Origin: UBA5704 sp035637095
GTDB lineage: Bacteria; Acidobacteriota; Thermoanaerobaculia; Multivoradales; UBA5704
Assembly: GCA_035637095.1 (NCBI GenBank)
Contig: DASPXX010000232.1
Coordinates: 3,507 to 67,506, forward strand
Length of the DNA: 64,000 nt
Reading direction: 5' to 3'
Both the position numbers and the translations under genes were made by a program. Position 1 is the first letter of the stretch, and the number at the start of each line of letters is the position of its first letter. Shown one piece after another: positions 18,832 to 29,700 of this stretch. The notes beneath the pieces were generated by a model, which had not been told where the DNA came from, ran no database searches, and saw only the letters and a program-made list of their open reading frames with translations.

Positions 18832-19236
18832 CTACGATTCCACTCCGCCTGTCCGGGTGTACTCGCGCATCCGGGGGTAGAGCGGTGTCAGCGCGGTGAT
18901 CCTGCATTCGTCGTCTTCGAACGAGTAGGTCGTGGCGAAGTCCTCGTAGCTACGAGCTCGCCAGAGGCGGCCTTCCGGATCGACGACGAGAGAATGCCCG
19001 ATACCGCCGCGGAAGATTCGCGATCCGTCCGTGCCCGTGAACACCGTGCATGTCCACGGCCGCTCTTGCGGGTGCGCTGCTATGAAGGACTCGATTTCGT
19101 GGACCAGCCGTTCGAAGAGCGCGGCCCGATCTGACACCGGGGCAGCCAGCGTGGTCGCAATCGCGCGGCTGAGCAGCTCGTCTGCCGGCGACGTCAGTAC
19201 GCCGGACTGGAGCGGTAGTTGGTCGTCGGCCCGCAT
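18832..19236 (-). CDS. Hypothetical protein, 134 residues
   Basis: An ATG at 19236 opens a frame starting MRADDQLPLQSGV; a TTG at 19287 would extend it. The protein has an N-terminal helical part and a compact C-terminal part with GGIGHSLVVDPEGRLWRARS and TTYSFEDDECRITALTPLYP, suggesting a small alpha/beta domain. No signal peptide and no family recognised. It lies between a long repeat array and a degenerate single unit of a similar repeat (19250-19283). Confidence 0.55.
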   Translation of the reverse strand: MRADDQLPLQSGVLTSPADELLSRAIATTLAAPVSDRAALFERLVHEIESFIAAHPQERPWTCTVFTGTDGSRIFRGGIGHSLVVDPEGRLWRARSYEDFATTYSFEDDECRITALTPLYPRMREYTRTGGVES

Positions 19237-19293
19237 TCGTGCACGGGAAGCAGTCGGGTCCACCTCTACTGCGCTCCTGTCAAGCAAGGAAGG

Positions 19294-19743
19294 TCACCAG
19301 GCTTCGTCTTCAGCTCGACTCGGCGCTCGAAGACCCCAGAGGATGAGCACCAGCGCGACCAAAACCGTGGGTGCTGCCGAATACAGCACCACTTTGATGA
19401 CGATCTCCTGAGCGGGACTGCCGTGAGCCCCTCCGGCCGCCAACGGGATCGTTGAGTTACCCACTCCCCAGATCGCCGCCAGAACGTAGGGGACCAGCGT
19501 GGCAAATGCCGAGTAGACGAACGACCACCACGCGACTCGCGACATCGCTGTCCCGAGATTCAACTTCGGCCACAGGAGGCCGAACGCCAGTAACATCACG
19601 CTCTGCAACGCGCTGAGCGTATGGACGGACAACCCGAGCCTCGGGAACGGGAAGAATGGGATGACGAAGCCTTCAACCGAGCAAAAGATGAGGAGCGCGA
19701 CGCCGATTTGAAGAAGCCTGCGACCCTGGCGCGTCGTTGTCAT
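19294..19743 (-). CDS. Four-helix membrane protein, hydroxylaminobenzene-mutase-like
   Basis: 149 residues with four membrane helices (about 12-30, 43-60, 70-95 and 118-142). The motifs LLWPKL, a Trp/Tyr-rich third helix with LAAIWGVGNSTIPLAAGGAHGSPAQE and a hydrophobic end follow the pattern of HabA/HabB-like proteins, which isomerise hydroxylaminobenzene to 2-aminophenol. Catalytic residues in that family are not securely known to me, so the reaction is only suggested. The ATG is at 19743. Confidence 0.6.
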   Translation of the reverse strand: MTTTRQGRRLLQIGVALLIFCSVEGFVIPFFPFPRLGLSVHTLSALQSVMLLAFGLLWPKLNLGTAMSRVAWWSFVYSAFATLVPYVLAAIWGVGNSTIPLAAGGAHGSPAQEIVIKVVLYSAAPTVLVALVLILWGLRAPSRAEDEAW

Positions 19744-19821
19744 CGTCTCCTCTCCCAGTCAGACAGCCCTACTGTACTCCCGTCGAGCGGGATGGTCACC
19801 GTTTGCTACAAAATAGGCCGC

Positions 19822-21090
19822 ATGGAAGCGCTCGACGTCGCCGTGATCGGAGCCGGCGCTGCCGGCCTGGCCGTCGCGGACGAGCTCCACCGCAAGGGCT
19901 TCTCCCTGGCGGTCTTCGAAGCCCGCGACCGCATCGGCGGACGCATCCTGACGCACCGGGACGCCCGGGTGCCCCTGCCGATCGAGCTCGGACCCGAGCT
20001 CATCCACGGCGAGGCCCCCGAGACCCGGCGCATCCTCCGCGAGGCCGGACGCCTCGCCATCGCGGTAGAAGGAGACTCCTGGGAGGCCGAGAGCGGCCGC
20101 CTCCGGCGGAGCGAAAGCCCGTGGAAGGACATCGACCGGCTGCTCCAGAAGATCGACACGTCCGGCCCGGACCTCTCGTTCGCCGACTTCCTCGCCCGCC
20201 GACCCGGCGGCAAGTCCCTGGCCCAGGCCCGCGAAAGCGTCCGCCGGTTCGTCCAGGGGTTCCACGCCGCGGACGTCGAGCAGATCAGCGCGTGCTCCCT
20301 GGCGGGAAGCGACAGCGGCGAGGCGCGCGACGCCGGCCGTGTGCTGGGGGGCTACGATCAGGTCCCCGCCTGGCTGGCGCGAGACCTGGGGGACGCCATC
20401 CGGCTCGGCTGTCCCGTCACCGGGATCGACTGGGAACCGGGACAGGTCGAGCTGACCCTGGGGACCGGCGAGCGCGTCCGCGCCCGGGCGGCGGTGGTGA
20501 CCGTCCCGCTCGGGATTCTCCAGGCACCGCCGGACGCACCCGGCGCGATCCGCTTCCGGCCCGAGGTGCCGCGCCTGTCGAAGACTCTCGGCCGGCTCGC
20601 CATGGGCAGCGTCCTTCGCCTCGTCTTCTGGTTCCGCGAAGCTCCATGGAAGGTCGACCGTCTGGGGTTCCTCTTCACTGGAGACGAGACCTTCCGCACC
20701 TGGTGGACGGCCTACCCGCTTCTCGCGCCGCTCGCCGTCTGCTGGTCCGGTGGCCCGCCGGCCGCGGGGCTCACCGGCGTACCGGTTGACGAGATCGCCG
20801 GCCGCGCCCTCCGCACCCTCGCCACCCACCTCGGCCTCCCCCGCCGTCGCGTCGAGTCGCGCGTCCTCGACTTCTGGATGCACGACTGGCAGACCGATCC
20901 CTGGTCGCGAGGAGGCTACAGCTATCCCCGGGTGGGAGGCGCGCACGCTGCGCAAGCCCTCGCCCGGCCCATCAAGAAGACCCTGTTCTTCGCCGGCGAG
21001 GCCACGGCCGGGGAGGGAGAGAACGGGACGGTGGAGGGGGCTCTCGCCTCCGGACAGAGGGTGGCGCGGCAGGTGAGCCGGGCGTTATAA
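19822..21090 (+). CDS. FAD-dependent amine oxidase (monoamine-oxidase family)
   Basis: 422 residues. The ATG at 19822 puts the dinucleotide-binding motif at the very N-terminus: VAVIGAGAAGLAVADELHRKG (in part), followed by FEARDRIGGR. The C-terminal FAD motif LFFAGEATAGEGENGTVEGAL is complete, and the RWTYP-like region appears as a Trp/Tyr-rich stretch (GGYSYPRVGG). The enzyme should oxidise an amine to an imine with release of peroxide; the substrate is unknown. It is convergent with the DCC gene, overlapping by six bases. A 65-base piece of it is duplicated at 18676. Confidence 0.9.
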   Translation: MEALDVAVIGAGAAGLAVADELHRKGFSLAVFEARDRIGGRILTHRDARVPLPIELGPELIHGEAPETRRILREAGRLAIAVEGDSWEAESGRLRRSESPWKDIDRLLQKIDTSGPDLSFADFLARRPGGKSLAQARESVRRFVQGFHAADVEQISACSLAGSDSGEARDAGRVLGGYDQVPAWLARDLGDAIRLGCPVTGIDWEPGQVELTLGTGERVRARAAVVTVPLGILQAPPDAPGAIRFRPEVPRLSKTLGRLAMGSVLRLVFWFREAPWKVDRLGFLFTGDETFRTWWTAYPLLAPLAVCWSGGPPAAGLTGVPVDEIAGRALRTLATHLGLPRRRVESRVLDFWMHDWQTDPWSRGGYSYPRVGGAHAAQALARPIKKTLFFAGEATAGEGENGTVEGALASGQRVARQVSRAL

Positions 21091-21486
21091 AAACCGCCCC
21101 CGCAGCTCCGGCGTTGGCAACCAGCAGCTCTCCATCTTCCCAAACCACCGGTACCGGTTCCGGGCGATCCACCGGTAGACCGCGTCGCGCAGCGGCCGGG
21201 GAATCACAACAAAGACCCGCAGCAGCTTCCACGCTCCCGGCAGGTGCCGCGCGATGCGGAGTGCTGCGGAGCTCTCTTCGTAGGCCCGCCCGTCTTCGAT
21301 CAAAATCACGCTGCTCAGGGCGTCCGGGTCGAGCCCGTGGTCGGTCATCAGGCTCCTTCCAGCCTCGGATTGCAGCGAGGCGAAGCGGAACAGCCCCTGC
21401 GAATCTCGCTTGAGGATGAACTGGACCGACCCGCTGCAGAGATTGCAGACGCCGTCGAAGAGGACGATGGGATGGATCTCGGGCAT
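21085..21486 (-). CDS. DCC-family thiol-disulfide oxidoreductase-like protein (DUF393)
   Basis: 133 residues beginning MPEIHPIVLFDGVCNLCSGS. The DxxCxxC motif (FDGVCNLC) that names the DCC family is intact, and the C-terminus has the conserved DAVYRWIARNRYRWFG block. Members are thioredoxin-fold redox proteins of unclear substrate. It starts one base after the stop of the ABC transporter gene, so the two are surely co-translated, suggesting a redox role linked to that transporter. Confidence 0.88.
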   Translation of the reverse strand: MPEIHPIVLFDGVCNLCSGSVQFILKRDSQGLFRFASLQSEAGRSLMTDHGLDPDALSSVILIEDGRAYEESSAALRIARHLPGAWKLLRVFVVIPRPLRDAVYRWIARNRYRWFGKMESCWLPTPELRGRFL

Positions 21487-21487
21487 T

Positions 21488-23716
<2,229 letters not shown>

Positions 23717-23737
23717 CGCCGATCTCCGGCGCAGGAG

Positions 23738-23980
23738 CTAATTCTCCTCGGCTCCAGCCGCCCGTGGGGAGACGACCGATCCGCGTCCCCCATGGACCTC
23801 CGCCGAAGCCTCGGCGGCGATGTCCTCCAGGTCTTCCTTAACCTCGGAGGCGAGCTGCTGGATCTGGGTGCCGACCACCATCCCCGCCTTGACGACCTCC
23901 TTGACGGCAGGTCGCAGGACCTTCCGGACCTGCGGCGAGAACAGCACCCCGGCGACGAACCCAAGCGCGACGTTCCACAT
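23738..23980 (-). CDS. DUF5132-like small membrane-anchored protein
   Basis: 80 residues starting MWNVALGFVAGVLFSPQVRK, with a short N-terminal hydrophobic segment, then an amphipathic helix ending in an acidic stretch (EVKEDLEDIAAEAS). This pattern (a GFVAG...PQVRKVLRP start followed by an acidic helix) is that of DUF5132 proteins, which often accompany HMA-domain transporters. It is 21 bases upstream of the ABC exporter gene. Confidence 0.72.
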   Translation of the reverse strand: MWNVALGFVAGVLFSPQVRKVLRPAVKEVVKAGMVVGTQIQQLASEVKEDLEDIAAEASAEVHGGRGSVVSPRAAGAEEN

Positions 23981-24016
23981 GGTTCAGGCCCTTTCTCAAT
24001 CTCCGATCGATTCACT

Positions 24017-24772
24017 CTAGCGTCCGCCGGGAGGGTCTGTCAACGCGATCCCCTCCAGCACCCCCGCGGCCCCGCGGCCCGCGGCGATATAGACGTGCGG
24101 CAACCGCTCCCGGACCTCCGCCTTGAAGGCTTCCGGGGCATTGCCGACGAGAATCGCATGCGGGCACTCCGCCAGGAGCCCACGGTCGACCTCGTTGTCC
24201 CCGGCCACCAGGATGTCGCCCGCCGAGACTCCCAGGCGCTCCGCCAGGATCCGGAGCGCCACCTCCTTGCCGGAGCCCGCGGGGACCACGTGGAGATATT
24301 TCGGCGGCACGAAGTCGACCCGCGCACGAACGCCTGCGGCCTCGAGCTGCCGCGCCAGGAGCTCCCGCACCTCGACCTGCTCGTCTTCGTCGACGTAGAA
24401 CGACTTCTTGTACCTCCCGGAGCGCTCCGGAGGTCGCGGCCGGAGCTGCGGCAGCCCGGCAGCGAGGCGCTCGACGAGCGGTCGATCCCAATCGCGCCAC
24501 ACGAATCCGTCCGGCACCTCTCGCAGCCCGTCTCCCTTCCAGGCATGAAGAACGGTGCCGAGCTCCGCGAGGAGGAAGTCCGGCCGGGGGATCACCCCAT
24601 CAGCGACGAATTGCTGAACCTCCGAGGGTCCACGGCCAGTGGCATAGACCAACCGGGTGCCGGCGGCCTGGGCGTCCGCGAGAAGCGCACGAAGCTCCGC
24701 CAGCGGCCCGGGATCGCTTTCCGGAACGATCAGCGTGCCGTCGAGATCGAGACAGACGAGGGCGACCTCCAC
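24017..24772 (-). CDS. HAD-superfamily phosphatase (sucrose-phosphate/Cof type)
   Basis: 251 residues from a GTG at 24772 (AGGA just upstream). Motif I is DLDGTLIVPESD at 9 onwards; motif II is YATGRG; the GDNEVDRGLL motif near the C-terminus supplies the metal-binding acids. The C2 cap between them includes GRYKKSFYVDEDEQ. The size and cap type suit a hydrolase of sugar phosphates, such as sucrose-phosphate or mannosyl-3-phosphoglycerate phosphatase. Substrate not determined; no sugar synthase adjoins it. Confidence 0.82.
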   Translation of the reverse strand: MEVALVCLDLDGTLIVPESDPGPLAELRALLADAQAAGTRLVYATGRGPSEVQQFVADGVIPRPDFLLAELGTVLHAWKGDGLREVPDGFVWRDWDRPLVERLAAGLPQLRPRPPERSGRYKKSFYVDEDEQVEVRELLARQLEAAGVRARVDFVPPKYLHVVPAGSGKEVALRILAERLGVSAGDILVAGDNEVDRGLLAECPHAILVGNAPEAFKAEVRERLPHVYIAAGRGAAGVLEGIALTDPPGGR

Positions 24773-24809
24773 GTTCCTATTCGTCCTCTCCGGCGATCTC
24801 GTCCGGGAC

Positions 24810-25259
24810 TCAGCCGTCGATGTCTTGCCAGAGATCCGCGGGCGCAAACCGGCGGAGATGTCCGATATTCGTCGTGGCGATGACTACATCGACCTTTCCG
24901 AGGACGGCTGCCTGACCGGCCAGAATCATGTCGCCATCGATGGTTTTGTCCCCAGCCGTCGGCTGGCCCTGCTGGCGGGCCTGCTCCCAGAGCTTCGCGG
25001 CTTGCCGCATGGCGGCTGTCGTGAGCGGTAGGTATTCGAGAAGCTCTCCCAGAACATCGAGTCGCTCGATGCCCTTCAGCTTGTTGGCGCGCAGCAGCTC
25101 GCGGCGCACCTCGTAGTCGGCAATTTCGGGCAACAGGACTCGAATCCGGCGGCTCACCAGGCTCTGGAGCCACTCTGCACAAGCCACACTCTGAGGAGAA
25201 AGATTTGGATTCGTCACGAGCCCAAGCGGACCCGCGTCGAGCAAGACGATCCGGCTCAC
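24810..25259 (-). CDS. VapC-like PIN-domain toxin (ribonuclease)
   Basis: 149 residues starting MSRIVLLDAGPLG. Asp8, a glutamate in the LLPEIADYEVRREL segment and the acidic GDKTIDGDMILAG block give the metal-binding acids of a PIN nuclease. The C-terminus (VVIATTNIGHLRRF) is typical of PIN proteins with an ASxN/TxN motif. The start overlaps the antitoxin stop by ATGA. In growth-arrest systems such toxins cut specific RNAs until bound by the antitoxin. Confidence 0.88.
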   Translation of the reverse strand: MSRIVLLDAGPLGLVTNPNLSPQSVACAEWLQSLVSRRIRVLLPEIADYEVRRELLRANKLKGIERLDVLGELLEYLPLTTAAMRQAAKLWEQARQQGQPTAGDKTIDGDMILAGQAAVLGKVDVVIATTNIGHLRRFAPADLWQDIDG

Positions 25260-25537
25260 CAGGTCGTGCCTTCAAGGTCGGCGGGAAAGAGCTTCCGATC
25301 GGAGAGGCGATCTTCGTCCAGGGCATGGACCAGGTACTTGCCCGTCTCCCTTTGCTCTTCGGTGTCTCCGTCGATCCAGGACTGGAGAAGCGAGACCAGC
25401 TCGGCCTTCCGGTCCTCGACGGGAAGGTGTTGGTCCAGAAGCTCGATCGTCAAGGTTTCAACCGGTACACCTCGCCGGTCGGCCTCTCGACCCAATCGCT
25501 GTTCCAACTCCGGATTCAGCTCGATCTTCAGCGTCAT
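25256..25537 (-). CDS. Antitoxin partner of the PIN toxin
   Basis: 93 residues. The N-terminus MTLKIELNPELEQRLGREAD is a ribbon-helix-helix-like strand-helix pattern as in CopG/MetJ-type antitoxins, with RGVPVETLTIELLD completing it. The acidic C-terminus (DALDE-like stretch and LFPADLEGTTW) would wrap the toxin. CAGGAG precedes the ATG. It is upstream of and overlaps the toxin gene, the usual order for vapBC. Confidence 0.82.
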   Translation of the reverse strand: MTLKIELNPELEQRLGREADRRGVPVETLTIELLDQHLPVEDRKAELVSLLQSWIDGDTEEQRETGKYLVHALDEDRLSDRKLFPADLEGTTW

Positions 25538-25609
25538 GCAAAGCCGCTCCTGATTCGTCTCTTCACGACTATTCTACTCCTGTTCCTTGTCCAACACCCC
25601 TCCGCTCCC

Positions 25610-26773
25610 TCATGCGCGGATCCGGCAGCCCCAGCGCGCCTCCTCCGGGGCCGCCCGCCAGTCGCGCTCGAAGTCCTGGAAGGTGCGGCTGATCTCGTCC
25701 TCGCTCAGGTCCCGGTTCTCGACCACCAGCGCGAAGTCGTAGCGCTCGACGTAGGAGCCGAAGAAGTCGCGGTGGCACTGGAGGACGTACTCGGGCGTTT
25801 TGGGGAAGTTGCGGCCCGTCCCCCGCTCCCGCACCCGGCGCTGGCAGGTGTCGAGGTCGGCGTGGACCCGCACCAGGAGGGAACGGTACGCCTCGCTGAG
25901 GGAGCGGATCAGCTCGATATCGTGCGGATGGCGGCCGCCCGACTCGAACACGACCGGCACATCGCTCGCGGCCAGCTCGGCGCGCACGTGGTCCTCGAAC
26001 GCCTGGTACGCCTCCGGCAGCTTGGCGTAGATCTCCTCGATCGTGGCGTAGCGCGCCTTCCAGAACTCCTCGACCGGGAGGAAGCGGTAGCCGAGACGGC
26101 TCGCGAGACACCGGCCGACCGTCGACTTGCCCACGCCATTGGGGCCGATCAGGATGAGGAGGTCGAGGTCCCGCGAGGGTTCGGACGGGCGGGAGATCCT
26201 GGCGACGATCTCCTCCGCCACCTCTTCCGGACGCCGCTCTTCCACATAGATCGGTTTGCGGAGGAGCTGCCGGTACGAGGGGTGGGCGAGATAGGCGCGG
26301 TTCAGCCGCAGCAGAGCCGCCGTGCGCTCCTCGGCATCCTCCGGGTCCGCGCGTTTGCGGATGCGCTCGTCGAGGATCGCCAGCGTGCGCTCGGGATCGC
26401 GCGACGGCAGGATGAGAAAGGAATTGCGGAGCGGTGCGAACAGCGCCTGCGCCCGCTCCAGCAGGCCGGGATCGAGATAGCACGCATGGCCGGCGCCGAG
26501 ATCGATCACGCAGTCGTGGAGCTCCGCCAGCATGCGCTCCACCGCATAGAGGTCGTAGGGCTTGTTGGCAGAGGCACGCCCTTCCGTGCCCCCTTGCCGC
26601 TGCGCCCTCCTGGCGGCGACGGCGTCGTAACCTCTTTCATAGTAGAACCACGTCTTGATGCTGTCCGCCACATAGCAGGGCAGGCCGAGCCGCTCCGCCA
26701 CCGCCAGACTCAAGGTCGACTTGCCGGCGGCGATCGGACCGGCGAGGACGATCTGGTCGAAGCTCAGGCCCAC
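25610..26773 (-). CDS. Double P-loop kinase-like protein coupled to the NRPS gene
   Basis: 387 residues from a GTG at 26773, inside the last codons of the NRPS. Two nucleotide-kinase-like domains are joined: the first has GPIAAGKST (12-20) and a helical lid, and the second, after about residue 200, has GPNGVGKST followed by shikimate- or zeta-toxin-like features (FESGGRHPHD, RVRERGTGRNF). Both Walker A motifs are intact. The role could be phosphorylation of a small molecule in the pathway, or self-protection, since zeta-like kinases act on amino-sugar nucleotides. Both are guesses; the coupling to the NRPS is the firm observation. Confidence 0.72.
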   Translation of the reverse strand: MGLSFDQIVLAGPIAAGKSTLSLAVAERLGLPCYVADSIKTWFYYERGYDAVAARRAQRQGGTEGRASANKPYDLYAVERMLAELHDCVIDLGAGHACYLDPGLLERAQALFAPLRNSFLILPSRDPERTLAILDERIRKRADPEDAEERTAALLRLNRAYLAHPSYRQLLRKPIYVEERRPEEVAEEIVARISRPSEPSRDLDLLILIGPNGVGKSTVGRCLASRLGYRFLPVEEFWKARYATIEEIYAKLPEAYQAFEDHVRAELAASDVPVVFESGGRHPHDIELIRSLSEAYRSLLVRVHADLDTCQRRVRERGTGRNFPKTPEYVLQCHRDFFGSYVERYDFALVVENRDLSEDEISRTFQDFERDWRAAPEEARWGCRIRA

Positions 26774-29700
26774 AGCTCCCCCATCCGGCTCTGGAGATAC
26801 GCGCCATAGGTCGCAAGGAGCCGCTCGTCCGGCGCCGGGCAGCCGATCCCCCGGGCGAGGAGGCGCTCCACGGAAGCGCGCACGCTGACCGCACGTCGCG
26901 CTTCGGTCCTGATCTTCCCCAGGTAATCCGGATCGCGCAGCACGGGAGCAATGAGATGGAAGGGAGACCCTTCGTCGCACCCGTGCTCCTCGATCTGGCG
27001 CAGCCAAACCCGGAACGGCAGGAAGACGACAGTGCGCTCGAAAGTCTCCAGGATTTTCCGGTAGGAGATGCGGCGAGGATTGACCAGGTGCCACTCCGTC
27101 GCGCCATCCGCCGGTCGGGAGACCATCTCGACCACCGCTCGCGCGACCCAGTCGACCGGCGTCAGGTCGATCTCGATCTCCTCGAGCTCCTCCGGGAAGG
27201 TCCCCATCCGGAGCGCACCCGCGAGCAGCCGATGGAAGAAGTCCCGCAAATTCGCGGCGCCGGTCACACTGTGTCCGGTGACCCGGCCGAGCCGGTAGAT
27301 GCTGGTGGGAACGCCACGCCCGCGCGCCTCCTGGAGCAGCTTCTCGGCGACCCACTTGCTCGCGGCATAGCCATTGACGATCGAGTGCCGCTGGTCGTCG
27401 ATCGATGCGGTCTCGGAGTGCTCGCAGTCCGGGACCGAGAAGATGCCCACGGTCGAGATCGCATGGACCGGCACGCCGCCCGCCGCGGCCGAGAGCCGCA
27501 GAACCTCGATCGTCCCCTCCACATTCGCGGCCCTCGACACCGCAAAGGGAGACGTAAAGTGGACCGAGGCGCCGCAGTGGACGATGGCGCCGATCTGCCC
27601 CGCCAGCCGCGAGAAGCCCTCCTCGCTCAGCCCCAACCGGGGACGGGTGAGATCGCCAGGCACGGCCACGATCCGATCGCGTGCCTCCGAACGCCAGAGA
27701 CCGTAGGACTCCAGGACAGAGCGGAGCCGGGAGGCACCTTCCCGTGCGCTCTTGGCTCGCACCAGGCAGTGGATCGGCCCGGAGGTGCGGTCGAGGATCT
27801 CGCGCAGGAGGAAAGCTCCGACGAAACCAGTGGCCCCCGTAAGCAGTACGGGTGGGGGTTCCCCCTCTCCCGGCCGGCGGGGGGGCGATGGGAGAGGGGG
27901 CCAGGGGGTGAGGTCCTCCGGCAGCCGAGCCTCCACCTGAAGCTCCACAAACCGCGTCCGCTCGCCCTCCACCCGCGCCCCCCCCTCCTCCAACCGGGCC
28001 GCCAAAGCCTCGATCGTCGGATACCGCCAGAGCATCGCCATCGACACCTGGACGCCCGCCCGTTCCCGGATCTCCGCGAGCAGCCGCACCAGGAGCAGCG
28101 AGTGGCCGCCCAGCTCGAAGAAGTTGTCCAGGATGCCGACCGGTCGCCGCCCGAGAACTGTCTCCCAGCAGGCCACCAGCCGCTCCTGAAGCGGAGTCTC
28201 TGCGGGCCGGCAGCCGCGGCCCGAGCCGTCCTCGACGGGAGCCGGCAGCCGGCGGCGGTCGACCTTGCCGCTCGCGGTCAGCGGGAACGCAGGAAGCGCG
28301 ACGAAGAGGGACGGGATCATGTACGCGGGCAGCTGCGCGGCGAGGAAGCTCCGCAGAGCGTCCTGATCTATATCCACCTGCGGGATCACGTAGGCGATCA
28401 GCCGTTCGCCGCGACGGCCGGGGTCTTCGATGACCGCGCATTCGCGGACTGCCGGGTGCCGCTCCAGGGCGGCCTCGATCTCGCCCGGCTCGACGCGGAA
28501 GCCGCGGATCTTGAGCTGATCGTCGAGCCGCCCGAGGAACTCCAGCTCGCCGCTCCAGAGGAGGCGCGCGGAGTCGCCCGTGCGGTAGAGACGCTCGCCG
28601 GGCTCCGTGGCGAAAGGATCGGGCACGAAACGCTCTGCCGTGAGCCGCGGCCGGCCGAGATACCCCCGGGCCAGATTTTCTCCCGCGATATAGATCTCCC
28701 CGGGGACGCCCGGAGACACCGGCTGCATTGGGCCGTCCAGCAGATGGATGCGCGTGTGAGCGACCGGCCGGCCGATCGGCGGGTGATCGGGCCAGGACGC
28801 CGCATCCGTCCCCAGATCGCACGAGGTCACCACATGGCTCTCGGAAGGCCCGTACTGATTGATCAGCCGGCAACCGGACGCGAGCATCCTCCGGATCGCG
28901 GGAGTGACCAGGAGCCGCTCGCCGGCCGCCACAACTTCCGTCAGACGGACACCCTCACCCGCCGCCTCCGCCACATGCTGCAGCAGGACCGGAGGCAGGA
29001 ACAACCGCTCGATCCGCTGCTCCTCCAACACGGCCACGAAAGCCTCGGGATCGCCGCGCAGCCCGCGCTCCGCCACCACCAGCGTGCTCCCGGTCAGCCA
29101 CGTCGCGAGGACCTCCTGGAAGAAGACGTCGAATCCGAAATGGGAGACCTGAAGCGTCCGGCGAGGCCTGTCGAATCCGGGCTGGCGCATCTGCCACGAC
29201 AGCAGATTCGCCAGGCACCGATGAGGCATCGCCACCCCCTTCGGCACCCCCGTGGACCCCGACGTGTAGATGATGTAGGCCAGGTCATCGCCTTGAGTCC
29301 TCACCCCCTGCCCCCCTCTCCCATCTCCCACCCACCCCCCGCCGGGAGAGGGGGAACCCACCACCAGGCACGCTCCCGAATCCGCGATCAGCAGCTCCAA
29401 CCGCTCCCGCGGCAGTCCCGGATCGAGAGGCATGCACGCCGCTCCGCTCTTGAGCACGCCGAGGACGCTGACCAGCATGTCGAGCGAAGGCTCCGCGCAA
29501 ACCCCCACCACCCGATCCGGCCCGGCTCCCCGATCCCGCAGCTGGACAGCGAGGCGCGACGACCTCTCCTCCAGCTCGGCGTAGGTCAACCTCTCGCCGC
29601 CGGCCTCCACGGCGGTCCGGCCCGGCCACCGCCCGGCCCGCTCGGCGAGCCAGTCGACGACCGTTCCCGGTGGCCGTTCGTCGCATGGGCCGGCGAGGAC

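Noticed and set aside
18163..19134. Plus-strand open frame through the 42-bp array encoding LNGKGVGSNPTALP repeats
   Set aside because: The frame exists because the period is a multiple of three; both strands are open, and there is no signal peptide or non-repeat domain. Treated as non-coding repeat.
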